Assembly (NCBI RefSeq): GCF_005222835.1
Contig: NZ_STGA01000029.1
Coordinates: forward strand, 868,001 to 932,000
Direction of reading: 5' to 3'
DNA length: 64,000 nt
From: Rhizobium sp. FKY42
Lineage (GTDB): Bacteria > Pseudomonadota > Alphaproteobacteria > Rhizobiales > Rhizobiaceae
Shown: piece by piece, positions 26,783 through 35,291 of the stretch
Layout of the letters: each line of letters starts with the position of its first letter
Position numbering within the stretch: position 1 is the stretch's first letter
Program-made: the position numbers and the translations under genes
The notes under the pieces: model-generated
The model's database searches: none
Seen by the model: only the letters and a program-made list of their open reading frames with translations
What the model was told of the DNA's origin: nothing

Positions 26783-28129
26783 ATGACGACAGCTCCTGTT
26801 TCCTCGATCTTCATGGACAAGGTTGCCGACTGGCTGACCCGAACGGCTCTTTCCGGGGCCTCTCTCGAGCAGATTGTCCGCGGCTTCTGCGAGCGTATCG
26901 CCGCAGCGGGGCTGCCTGTCATTCGCGTACATCTTTCCTTTGCGATGCTGCATCCTCTTTACGATGCGCTCGGCTTCACCTGGCGACAGCAAAGCGGATT
27001 GGAAATCGAGGGTTACCGCCACGACAACGGCAACAACGACGTTTTCCTGAAAAGCCCCTACTTCCAGCTCCTGAGCAATGGACTGGACTATCTGCGCCGC
27101 AAGATACCGGCTGAGGGTCCGGTAGAATTTCCGGTCTTCGAGGATCTGCGGCGCGAGAATGTCACGGATTATATCGCCTTCATGCAGCCGTTCGGCGACG
27201 ATTCAGTGCAGGGCATGATGGGTTCCTGGTCGACAGACGCGCCCGGCGGCTTCACCGAGGAAATGGTCGGCGCCCTCATGCGGCTTCAAAACCATCTGGC
27301 CGTCGCCGCCAAGATGGCAGTCCTGGACAAGCTCGCCAGCAACATGCTGACCACCTATTTAGGCATGGATGCCGGGCAGCGGGTTCTGAAGGGGCAGGTT
27401 CGCCGCGGCGATGGTGAGACGATCCGGGCCGCGCTTGTGATGGGCGACATGCGCGAATCGACATCGCTGGCCGATCAGGAAAGCCGTCAGGATTACATCG
27501 ACACGCTGAACGCCTTTTTTGATGCTCTGGCGGCTCCCTTCAATCGCAATGGCGGCCAGATCCTGAGCTTTCTTGGTGACGGCTTCCTTGCGGTCTATCC
27601 CTGTGACAGACATCGCGAACCATCCCGCGAGGCAGCGCAGGCGGCCATGTCGGCCGTCAGGCAGGCACAGATCCGGATGGAGGATCTCAATGCCGAGCGT
27701 CGAAAGACAGGTCTCGACCCGATTTCATTTGGCCTTGGCCTTCACATCGGCAATGTCATGTTCGGCAATGTGGGGCTGCGTGACCGGTTGACTTTTTCCG
27801 CCTTCGGCTCCGCCGTCAATGAAGTCGTCCGCCTTCAGGAGCTGACGAAGAAGCATGAGTGCGACGTGATCGCCAGCGAAGCCTTTGCGGATTATTGCGA
27901 GGGTGAGTGGATCAAACTCGGAGACCGCAAGCTGCGCGGCGTGTACCAGAAGGTGACGATCATGAAGCCCGCTCCCGTAACGGATGCCTTGAGGCGGGAT
28001 GATGTGGTGGCTGACCTTCGGCACCAGGCACTTTCAGAAGCCGAAAGGCTGATCCTGCTGCACCGCGACGCGGCGGCAGGCAAACCGGACAAGCAAGCCC
28101 CGCGCCTCCTTGATAAATTTCTGCAATAG
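26783..28129 (+). CDS. Class III nucleotide cyclase-like protein with altered purine site
   Basis: The 448-residue protein has an N-terminal domain (about 1-200) rich in aromatic and acidic residues with no family that I recognise. A C-terminal class III cyclase domain follows. Metal aspartates are present: Asp222 in VMGDMREST and Asp266 in FLGDGFLAVY. The residues that select adenine are changed: Ser262 stands where the lysine is expected and Ser343 (FGSAVNEVVRLQ) where Asp is expected, while the transition-state Asn346 and Arg350 are kept. It may use another nucleotide or be weakly active. ATG 26783 was chosen; the frame is open to 26744. Confidence 0.82.
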   Translation: MTTAPVSSIFMDKVADWLTRTALSGASLEQIVRGFCERIAAAGLPVIRVHLSFAMLHPLYDALGFTWRQQSGLEIEGYRHDNGNNDVFLKSPYFQLLSNGLDYLRRKIPAEGPVEFPVFEDLRRENVTDYIAFMQPFGDDSVQGMMGSWSTDAPGGFTEEMVGALMRLQNHLAVAAKMAVLDKLASNMLTTYLGMDAGQRVLKGQVRRGDGETIRAALVMGDMRESTSLADQESRQDYIDTLNAFFDALAAPFNRNGGQILSFLGDGFLAVYPCDRHREPSREAAQAAMSAVRQAQIRMEDLNAERRKTGLDPISFGLGLHIGNVMFGNVGLRDRLTFSAFGSAVNEVVRLQELTKKHECDVIASEAFADYCEGEWIKLGDRKLRGVYQKVTIMKPAPVTDALRRDDVVADLRHQALSEAERLILLHRDAAAGKPDKQAPRLLDKFLQ

Positions 28130-28248
28130 GCCTGTAGCTACGTTTTGAACATCTGCTTGATGGTCTGCCCTTGGAAGGCGCTACAAAACTGCTAGTTTCT
28201 CCATACGGCTGGCTTATATCCGCGCAAGGCCGATGTGATGGAGAGACG

Positions 28249-28272
28249 ATGAAGCAGGCTACCTGTCGATGA
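28249..28272 (+). CDS. Possible 7-residue leader peptide before the ABC-like gene
   Basis: GGAGAG followed by ATG 28249 opens a frame MKQATCR that stops at 28272, overlapping the next gene's ATG as ATGA. It may give the downstream gene its ribosomes by coupling, since that gene has no good ribosome-binding site of its own. It is too short to support by coding signals. Confidence 0.3.
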   Translation: MKQATCR

Positions 28273-30989
28273 GGATGGAAAAGGGACTAGCGCGGTACAT
28301 CTGGCGCAATACCTCGCGGCAGCAATTGTGGATTCTTGCGATCGTTGCCCTGTCGATGATCCCCTACTTCCTGTCGTTCGACCTGCCGAAGCAGATCGTC
28401 AACGGACCGATTCAGGGCCAGGGCTTCGAGGATGTCGATGCTACGCGCACATTCATGGAGTTGTCTCCGACACTTCCGCTGATCGGAGAAGTTCATCTGT
28501 TCAGCGGTTTCGAGCTCGACCGGCTGCAGACTCTCCTCGCACTCAGCTTCGTGTTTCTCGGCCTCGTCGTCCTCAACGGTCTCTTCAAATTCTACATCAA
28601 TACCTACAAGGGACGACTTGGCGAACGGATGCTAAGGCGCATCCGCTTCGATCTGATAGACCGTGTCCTGCGCTTCCCACCGAACCAGTTCAAAAAGGTA
28701 AAGTCGGCCGAGATCGCCACCATGATCAAGGACGAGGTCGAGCCTCTCGGCGGCTTCACAGGCGATGCCTTTGTTCAGCCCGCGCTTCTGGGCGGTCAGG
28801 CCATTACCGCGCTCGCCTTCATCATCATCCAGAATTTCTGGCTGGGCATGATTGCGGCGGGCATCGTTTGTGTACAGGCCATCATCATTCCGCGCATGAG
28901 GCGGCGCCTGCTCGAACTGGGCCGCCAGCGCCAGTTGACGGCGAGACAGCTTTCAGGACGCGTGAGCGAAATCGTTGACGGAATTCACTCCATCCACGCG
29001 CATGACACCTCGAACCTCGAGAGGGCAGACATTGCCCAGCGACTGGGCCTGATCTTCAACATTCGCTATGACCTTTACCAGTGGAAGTTCCTCGTCAAGT
29101 TCATCAATAACTTCCTGGCGCAGGTCACGCCCTTCCTGTTCTATGTCATCGGTGGCTATCTTGCCCTGCAGGGTCGTCTGGACATCGGGCAGCTGGTGGC
29201 GGTCATCGCGGCCTACAAGGATCTTCCTGGCCCTTTGAAGGAACTGATAGACTGGGATCAGGCACGCCAGGATGTTCAGGTGAAATACGCCCAGGTGGTC
29301 GAGCAGTTCGACGTTGAACCTCTTGTGCCCGCCACTGTGCAGACCGTGATGCGGGAGCCCGTCGAGAGGCTGGCTGCTCCGCTGGTCGCATCGCATCTTC
29401 TTGTGACCGACGATAGCGGAGCACCCATTCTCAACCGGGTATCGCTGGAAATCCAGCCGAACGAGACAATTGCGGTCCTCGGTCAAAATGGCGCTGGCGG
29501 CGAGGCCATAGCGGAAGCGTTCGGTCGCGTCGTCTGGCCGGATAGCGGCAAGATCACGATTGGCGGGCAGGATATTCTGGAGATGCCGGAATCGGTCACC
29601 GGTCGCCGTATAAGCTTTGCCTCCTCCGACGCGCACTTCTTTCACGGCACGTTGCGTGACAATCTGTTCTACGGCCTGAAACATGCGCCCCTGACGGAAA
29701 CGACCTACAAGGGCAGCGAGGCGAGAGCATTCAAGCGAAACCTGCTGGAAGCGCAGCGATCGGGAAATCCATCGTTTGACCTCAACAGCGACTGGATCGA
29801 CTATGACGCAGCCGGTGCCACAGGCCCTGACGACCTTCTCAAGGTTATTCGTCCCGTTCTCGATGCTGTGATGATTTCACAGGATATCTTCGATCTGGCA
29901 CTGCGTTCCAAGGTCGATCTTGCGGCCCATCCAGCCATGAGCGAGGTGATCGTCGATGTTCGCGCAGCGTTGCAAAGGCGTCTGGCGGAGGAGGATCTCG
30001 AGGGAACGGTGGTGCCGTTCCAGCCGGACAGCTACAACGATCAGGCGACCGTTGGCGAAAACCTGCTGTTTGGAACCATGAAACAGTCGATGCTGACACC
30101 CGCCACGCTCGCCGCACATCCCTATTTCAAGCAGATCATGCGGGAAACGGGGTTGAGCAACGAGCTTTACGCCATGGGTCTCGAAATTGCTGAGACTGCC
30201 GTCGAGCTGTTCCGTGATTTGCCTCCAGACAATCCGTTTTTCCAACAGCTCACCTTCATGTCCGCTGAAGACATTCCCGCCTATCAGGAACTACTGCAAT
30301 CGCTCAAAGGAACAACGGCTGAAGATGTCTCCTCCAAAGACCGTATCAACATTATTCGCTTGAGCTTTGCCTATATCGAGCCACGGCACCGCTTTGGCCT
30401 TTTGACGCCTGACCTGCGTGACAAGATCGTCAAGGCGCGCCAGAGCTTCTATGCCGATCTGCCAGAAGATCTGGCGACCATGATCGAGCGGCACGATCCA
30501 GCCAAGTTTTCGGAGTCCGCCTCCCTCATCGACAATGTGCTGTTCGGCCGCATCGCCTATAGTGAGGCGGATGCATCAGATCGCATCAAGCGCATCGCCC
30601 GCGATATCTTTGCCGACATGGATCTGGAACACAATGTCCTGTCGATCGGGCTCGATTTCGATGTGGGTACGCAAGGTCGTCGCCTTACCAATGTGCAGCG
30701 GCAAAAGCTGAACCTCGCGCGAGCGCTCTTGAAGCGGTCGGATTACTTCATTTTCAATCGGCCACTGCCGGCACTGGACCAGAGAGCGCAGGACCAGATC
30801 GTAACAAATGTCATGCGCGACCTGCACAGGGATGGTTATCGACCGGCAATCATCTGGGTTCTGCCCACCGCCGATGTTGCGCAACTTTTCGATCGTGTTC
30901 TGGTTTTCAAGGGCGGAAACCTTGTCGAAAACGGCTGCTATGATGAAGTTTTCGATAAAAACGGTATGTTCAAGCAATTGGTCTCATAA
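28269..30989 (+). CDS. Giant ABC exporter-like protein without ATPase motifs
   Basis: The 906-residue protein begins like a type I ABC exporter: membrane helices near 18-36, 85-106, 172-205 and 285-305, with RIRFDLIDRVLRFPPNQFKKVKSAEIATMI as the usual first cytosolic loop. The nucleotide-binding part is degenerate. The Walker A position reads GQNGAGGE (about 404-411), lacking Lys and Ser/Thr. The signature position reads LTNVQ (about 805), and Walker B ends in FIFNRP (about 825) without Asp-Glu. About 300 extra residues lie inside this domain, and the motif D/E-N-x-L-F/Y-G recurs three times (about 463, 597, 755). ATP-driven transport is unlikely; a sensing or scaffold role is inferred. Confidence 0.82.
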   Translation: MRMEKGLARYIWRNTSRQQLWILAIVALSMIPYFLSFDLPKQIVNGPIQGQGFEDVDATRTFMELSPTLPLIGEVHLFSGFELDRLQTLLALSFVFLGLVVLNGLFKFYINTYKGRLGERMLRRIRFDLIDRVLRFPPNQFKKVKSAEIATMIKDEVEPLGGFTGDAFVQPALLGGQAITALAFIIIQNFWLGMIAAGIVCVQAIIIPRMRRRLLELGRQRQLTARQLSGRVSEIVDGIHSIHAHDTSNLERADIAQRLGLIFNIRYDLYQWKFLVKFINNFLAQVTPFLFYVIGGYLALQGRLDIGQLVAVIAAYKDLPGPLKELIDWDQARQDVQVKYAQVVEQFDVEPLVPATVQTVMREPVERLAAPLVASHLLVTDDSGAPILNRVSLEIQPNETIAVLGQNGAGGEAIAEAFGRVVWPDSGKITIGGQDILEMPESVTGRRISFASSDAHFFHGTLRDNLFYGLKHAPLTETTYKGSEARAFKRNLLEAQRSGNPSFDLNSDWIDYDAAGATGPDDLLKVIRPVLDAVMISQDIFDLALRSKVDLAAHPAMSEVIVDVRAALQRRLAEEDLEGTVVPFQPDSYNDQATVGENLLFGTMKQSMLTPATLAAHPYFKQIMRETGLSNELYAMGLEIAETAVELFRDLPPDNPFFQQLTFMSAEDIPAYQELLQSLKGTTAEDVSSKDRINIIRLSFAYIEPRHRFGLLTPDLRDKIVKARQSFYADLPEDLATMIERHDPAKFSESASLIDNVLFGRIAYSEADASDRIKRIARDIFADMDLEHNVLSIGLDFDVGTQGRRLTNVQRQKLNLARALLKRSDYFIFNRPLPALDQRAQDQIVTNVMRDLHRDGYRPAIIWVLPTADVAQLFDRVLVFKGGNLVENGCYDEVFDKNGMFKQLVS

Positions 30990-31019
30990 TATCGTAGTAT
31001 CGGAGGAACAGGGGTAGGT

Positions 31020-31490
31020 GTGCGGATGTTGCTGAAAGAAGAAGTCGAAATGCTGCGGCGTGTGCCGCTGTTTTCGAAGATCGCTCCGGCGAAACTGAAG
31101 CTCTTGGCTTTTGCTTCCGAACGCCTTAACTGCCGAGAGGGACAAAACCTGTTCCGTCAGGGCGATCCCGGCGATGCCGCCTATGTGGTGCTTTCGGGCA
31201 CGGCGGACGTTCTGGTCAATTCGAATGGCGATGAAGTAAAAGTTGCCGATGTCGAGCAAAACTCGATCGTCGGCGAGATCGCCATCCTGTGCGATGTTTC
31301 GCGCACCGCGACCGTCCGGGCAACCTCACGCCTTGAGGTCCTGAAGATCAGCAAGGAGAATTTTCTAGGGCTGATGAATGATTTCCCGGATATGGCGGTT
31401 GAGATCATGCGTGTCCTCGCCGACCGCTTGAACCACACGACCTCCGAATTGACTGCTGCGCGCGTTCGTGAACAGCGCGCGACAACCTGA
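31020..31490 (+). CDS. Stand-alone cyclic-nucleotide-binding domain protein
   Basis: The 156-residue protein is one cNMP-binding domain without a DNA-binding domain. The beta-barrel starts with LFRQGDPGDAAYVVLSGTADV, and the phosphate-binding cassette reads VGEIAILCDVSRTATV, keeping the Glu and Arg that hold ribose and phosphate in CRP and protein kinase A regulatory subunits. A helical C-terminus (AVEIMRVLADRLNHTTSEL) follows. It begins 30 bp after the ABC-like gene and is probably coexpressed; it could carry the cAMP signal to that membrane protein. Start is GTG 31020 or ATG 31026. Confidence 0.87.
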   Translation: MRMLLKEEVEMLRRVPLFSKIAPAKLKLLAFASERLNCREGQNLFRQGDPGDAAYVVLSGTADVLVNSNGDEVKVADVEQNSIVGEIAILCDVSRTATVRATSRLEVLKISKENFLGLMNDFPDMAVEIMRVLADRLNHTTSELTAARVREQRATT

Positions 31491-31496
31491 TACAAC

Positions 31497-31518
31497 TCAG
31501 GACCCTTTCGGGTCCTGA
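31497..31518. terminator. Hairpin between convergent genes
   Basis: TCAGGACCC (31497-31505) pairs perfectly with GGGTCCTGA (31510-31518) around a TTTC loop, between the cNMP-binding gene and the PRC-barrel gene. No T run follows on either strand, so termination is likely but not certain. Confidence 0.55.
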
Positions 31519-31527
31519 TCGGGATGC

Positions 31528-31920
31528 TTACATCCAGTATGGCGGTACGCCGTAATAATCGTAAATTGTTCGATCTTTCTCACGATACCAGGTATCATCA
31601 TCCAGATTGCTGTAGCGGGGTGCGCCCGTAATCTGGTCCTTCGTCAGGTCGATGCGGTAACCATCCAACTGCTCGTCATAACGAAGCTTCTCCCAAGGCA
31701 ACGGATAGTAGTCATCGCCGATGCCGAGGAAACCGCCGAAACTGAGTACGGCGTAGGCAACGCGTCCGCCACGCTTTTCCAGCATGATGCGCTGGATGGA
31801 ACCGATCTTCTTGCCGTCGGCCCCGTAAACGCTTGTGCCCTCCACCTTGTCGCTGGCGATGAGAGCACGCGTGTCCTTCGCATATGGATCCTGTCCGCGG
31901 CTCGTTTCCTGATGCAACAT
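31528..31920 (-). CDS. PRC-barrel domain protein
   Basis: This 130-residue soluble protein is one PRC-barrel: LIASDKVEGTSVYGADGKKI, GSIQRIMLEKRGGRVAYAVL and SFGGFLGIGDDYYPLPWEKL are the typical strands, as in the photosynthetic reaction centre H subunit and RimM. Small PRC-barrel proteins of rhizobia are often stress-induced; the role is unknown. The ribosome-binding sequence AAAGGAGGTG is nearly perfect, which suggests high expression. The C-terminus is rich in tyrosine and proline (IYDYYGVPPYWM). Confidence 0.88.
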   Translation of the reverse strand: MLHQETSRGQDPYAKDTRALIASDKVEGTSVYGADGKKIGSIQRIMLEKRGGRVAYAVLSFGGFLGIGDDYYPLPWEKLRYDEQLDGYRIDLTKDQITGAPRYSNLDDDTWYREKDRTIYDYYGVPPYWM

Positions 31921-32010
31921 CTTGCACCTCCTTTCGCTGAAGTTCTAATGATCTAACCCTTCACGAAGAGGCAGGTTCCGCAAAATCCGTTTAAGACCGT
32001 CATTGAATAA

Positions 32011-32026
32011 TTGACGCTTACGTCAA
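32011..32026. promoter_or_regulatory. Perfect palindrome before fadD, LiuR-like operator
   Basis: TTGACG-CTTA-CGTCAA is a perfect 6-4-6 inverted repeat, 115 bp before the fadD start and 91 bp before the PRC-barrel start. It resembles operators of MerR-type regulators of fatty acid and branched-chain amino acid breakdown (LiuR), which suggests control of fadD. The regulator is not in this window. Confidence 0.55.
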
Positions 32027-32140
32027 AGTTATTTAGCGTTGGAATAAATCGGGTGTAAGATCCGTATACAACAGCATCGGAGAGGCAGGATGGGAGTGGA
32101 GGCTCGCCCGTCTCTCGGCTTGAGGAGGAGAACGCCGCCA

Positions 32141-33844
32141 ATGAACGAAATGTCTCAAACAGCCCTGCATCCGGCGGCCAAGAAGATCTGGCTTGCCTCT
32201 TACCCGCCGACAGTGCCCGCCGAACTGCCGCCGCTGGCTCATCGCTCGATCGGACAGTTGTTCGACGAAAGCTGCGCACGCTTTGCCGATCGAACGGCCT
32301 ATTCCAGCATGGGCAAGGCCCTTTCGTTCCGGGAACTGGAGCAGGAAAGCCGGAAAGTGGGCGCCTGGTTGCAGTCGCGAGGTCTTGCCAAGGGTGACCG
32401 CGTTGCCGTGATGATGCCAAACATTCTGCAAAATCCGGTCGTGGTCTTCGGTATTCTGCGTGCCGGGTTCGTGGTCGTCAACGTCAATCCGCTCTACACG
32501 CCACGTGAGCTGGAGCATCAGCTGAACGATGCCGGAGCGAAAGCGATTTTCGTACTGGAAAACTTTGCGCACACGGTTCAGCAGGTTCTATCAAAGACCT
32601 CGGTCAAGCATGTGGTCGTCACAAAGATGGGCGACATGCTGGGACTGAAAGGGCACATCGTCAACTTCGTCGTGCGCAAGGTCAAGAAGCTGGTCCCGGC
32701 GTGGAGCATATCGACTGCCATTTCATTCAAGACTGTCCTTGGCGATGGCGCCAAAGCCACGCTGACCCCCGCCGACGCCAATCTGGATGATCTTGCATTT
32801 CTGCAATATACCGGGGGAACCACCGGCGTTTCCAAGGGTGCCATGCTCACGCATCGCAATCTCCTGTCGAACAAGGACCAGATGGCCTACTGGCTGGAAA
32901 CGGCTTTCATCCGCTGCGACAGACCTGCCGTGATGACCTTCCTATGCGCCCTGCCGCTCTATCATATCTTTGCACTGACGGTGAATTCCCTGATGGGTGT
33001 CGCAATCGGTGCTCACAATGTTCTCATCGCAAATCCGCGCGACCTGCCAAGCCTTGTGAAGGATATTCAGAAGCACAAGATCCACATCTTCCCGGGTCTC
33101 AATACGCTCTTCAATGCCCTGCTGAACAACGCTGAATTCCAAAAGCTGGACCATTCGTCCCTATTGATGGTGTTCGGCGGCGGCATGGCCGTTCAGAGGC
33201 CGGTTGCCGAGCGTTGGCACAAGTTGACGGGATGCCCGATCACCGAAGGGTATGGCCTTTCCGAAACGTCCCCGGTCGCGACCGTCAACCGTATCGACAT
33301 TGCCGATTTTACCGGAACCATCGGCTTACCGGTCCCTTCGACCGAAGTCAGCATCCGTGACGAAGAGGGCAACCCCCTTGTCTTTGGTGAGGTTGGCGAA
33401 ATCTGCATTCGCGGACCGCAGGTCATGGCGGGTTACTGGAACCGCCCGGACGAAACGGAAAAGGTGATGACGCCAGACGGGTTCTTCCGGACAGGTGACA
33501 TGGGTTACATGGATGAACGTGGTTATACCAAGATCGTGGATCGCAAGAAGGACATGATTCTTGTCTCCGGCTTCAACGTCTATCCGAATGAGGTCGAAGA
33601 AGTGGCGGCCAGCCATCCGGGCGTGCTTGAATGCGCAGCCGTTGGTGTACCTGACGAAAACTCTGGCGAAGCGGTCAAACTCTTCGTCGTGAAGCGCGAT
33701 CCGAGCCTGACGGAAGCAGACCTGAAAGCGCATTGCGCAAGCGGCCTCACGAATTACAAGCGGCCCAAATTCATCGAGTTCCGGACGGAATTGCCGAAGA
33801 CGCCGGTCGGAAAGATTCTCAGGCGTGAGCTTCGTCCGAAGTAA
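32141..33844 (+). CDS. fadD: Long-chain fatty acid-CoA ligase
   Basis: The 567-residue ANL-family enzyme has the AMP-binding P-loop YTGGTTGVSKGAMLTH, GYGLSETSP, the hinge region TGDMGYMDERGYTKIVDRKKDMI and the C-terminal catalytic Lys in GKILRRELR. It activates fatty acids to acyl-CoA at the inner face of the membrane for beta-oxidation. The FadD-like motif NVYPNEVEEVAASHPGV is complete. Start ATG 32141 follows GAGGAGG; the frame runs open to 32090. A LiuR-like palindrome lies upstream. Confidence 0.93.
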   Translation: MNEMSQTALHPAAKKIWLASYPPTVPAELPPLAHRSIGQLFDESCARFADRTAYSSMGKALSFRELEQESRKVGAWLQSRGLAKGDRVAVMMPNILQNPVVVFGILRAGFVVVNVNPLYTPRELEHQLNDAGAKAIFVLENFAHTVQQVLSKTSVKHVVVTKMGDMLGLKGHIVNFVVRKVKKLVPAWSISTAISFKTVLGDGAKATLTPADANLDDLAFLQYTGGTTGVSKGAMLTHRNLLSNKDQMAYWLETAFIRCDRPAVMTFLCALPLYHIFALTVNSLMGVAIGAHNVLIANPRDLPSLVKDIQKHKIHIFPGLNTLFNALLNNAEFQKLDHSSLLMVFGGGMAVQRPVAERWHKLTGCPITEGYGLSETSPVATVNRIDIADFTGTIGLPVPSTEVSIRDEEGNPLVFGEVGEICIRGPQVMAGYWNRPDETEKVMTPDGFFRTGDMGYMDERGYTKIVDRKKDMILVSGFNVYPNEVEEVAASHPGVLECAAVGVPDENSGEAVKLFVVKRDPSLTEADLKAHCASGLTNYKRPKFIEFRTELPKTPVGKILRRELRPK

Positions 33845-33912
33845 AGAGCCGCACCTGGTGCACTTGCGCCAGATGTAATCTGGACGCAAAGCTAAGCCTT
33901 GGTTAAACCCTT

Positions 33913-33941
33913 GAAAGGCCGCTCATGACGGGCGGCCTTTC
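33913..33941 (+). terminator. Hairpin after fadD
   Basis: GAAAGGCCGC (33913-33922) pairs perfectly with GCGGCCTTTC (33932-33941) around a 9-nt loop. A short TTT follows after CG, so it may work as a weak terminator. It ends 10 bp before the next start codon. Confidence 0.6.
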
Positions 33942-33950
33942 GTGTTTCTG

Positions 33951-35207
33951 ATGGTGTGGATCGTGATCGTCCAAATTGCAAGTTCGAAGCGGCTCGCCGT
34001 CGTCCTGTTTATCGGTCTACTTCTGGGTTCCTGCGCAGGCCGCCCGGAAGGCGTTCTCTTGCCGGTGAAAGAAACTTCGGCTAACGCATCAAAGGTAGAT
34101 GTTCTGGTGGCAACGACCCGCAAGGCATCACCAGCGCCCGGCGTTCTGTTTTCCGGTGAACGGGGAAGAGAACCGCAATTGACGGAAATCGAGATTTCCA
34201 TTCCACCGGATTCGAAGCGCAGCATAGGTCAGGTTCAATGGCCGACGCGCCTTCCTGCGGATCCATCGAAGGATTTTGCAACACTTTCCGTCAATGAAAT
34301 GACGCCCGACAAGGCACGAGGCTGGGTGCGGGAACACCTGCCAAAAAGCCGTCGCGTGCTGATCTTCGTACATGGCTTCAACAATCGCTACGAAGATGCG
34401 GTCTATCGCTTTGCGCAGATCGTGCATGACAGTCGCGCGGATGTCGCACCTATCCTGTTCACCTGGCCATCACGCGGCAGTATCTTTGCCTATAACTACG
34501 ACAAGGAGAGCACGAACTTCTCACGCGACGCGCTGGAAACCATGTTGCGCCGCGTATCCGAAGATCCCAAGGTCGGAGAAGTCACCATCATGGCTCATTC
34601 GATGGGCTCATGGTTGACCGTGGAAGCGCTTCGGCAGATGGCGATCCGAGACGGGCGCGTCAATCCAAAAATCCAGAACGTCATCCTTGCCTCTCCCGAC
34701 CTTGATGTGGATGTCTTCGGCAGGCAGATGGATGAGATTGGGCCAAAGCGGCCGAAGTTCACGCTGTTCGTCTCTCAGGACGACCGAGCCCTCGCGCTGT
34801 CGAAGCGAATCTCCGGCAATGTCGATCGCCTCGGCCAGATCGATCCTCGTCAGGAGCCCTATCGCTCCAGGCTGGAGGAGGCCGGCATCACCGTGCTGGA
34901 TCTGACCGCGCTGCAGGTCGGGGACAGGCTCAACCACGGGAAATTTGCCGAAAGTCCAGAAGTGGTCAAACTGCTTGGCAACCGCCTCATCGCGGGTCAG
35001 ACGGTGACCGACTCCAAGGTCGGGCTCGGCGAAGGGCTTGGGGCCATCGCCATCGGAACGGCTCAAACCGTCGGAAACGCTGCCAGTGTTGCCGTCAGCA
35101 CCCCGATCGCCATTTTCGATCCGAACACCCGGAGAAGTTATGGGGATCAGGTCGGCAGGCTTGGTGGATCACTGGGCGGCACCGTTCAATCGGCTGTCGG
35201 CCAATAA
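33951..35207 (+). CDS. Alpha/beta hydrolase lipoprotein (DUF900-type)
   Basis: The protein (418 residues from ATG 33951; GTG 33942 is an alternative) starts with a hydrophobic segment and a lipobox LLGSC, so it is probably a lipoprotein. The hydrolase part has FVHGFNNRYEDAVYRFAQI, the nucleophile elbow AHSMGSWLTVEAL and the later Asp in SPDLDVDVF, the usual DUF900 pattern. The C-terminal 70 residues are glycine- and threonine-rich (GLGEGLGAIAIGTAQTVGNA). The substrate is unknown. It stands alone between fadD and pgi. Confidence 0.83.
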   Translation: MVWIVIVQIASSKRLAVVLFIGLLLGSCAGRPEGVLLPVKETSANASKVDVLVATTRKASPAPGVLFSGERGREPQLTEIEISIPPDSKRSIGQVQWPTRLPADPSKDFATLSVNEMTPDKARGWVREHLPKSRRVLIFVHGFNNRYEDAVYRFAQIVHDSRADVAPILFTWPSRGSIFAYNYDKESTNFSRDALETMLRRVSEDPKVGEVTIMAHSMGSWLTVEALRQMAIRDGRVNPKIQNVILASPDLDVDVFGRQMDEIGPKRPKFTLFVSQDDRALALSKRISGNVDRLGQIDPRQEPYRSRLEEAGITVLDLTALQVGDRLNHGKFAESPEVVKLLGNRLIAGQTVTDSKVGLGEGLGAIAIGTAQTVGNAASVAVSTPIAIFDPNTRRSYGDQVGRLGGSLGGTVQSAVGQ

Positions 35208-35291
35208 AACTAAATCGATTGAAAGCGACTTGATTTGCTCTGCAAAGCGAATAGGTTCCCACTCATCTCCAGACGAGCATGAGGAAGTACC

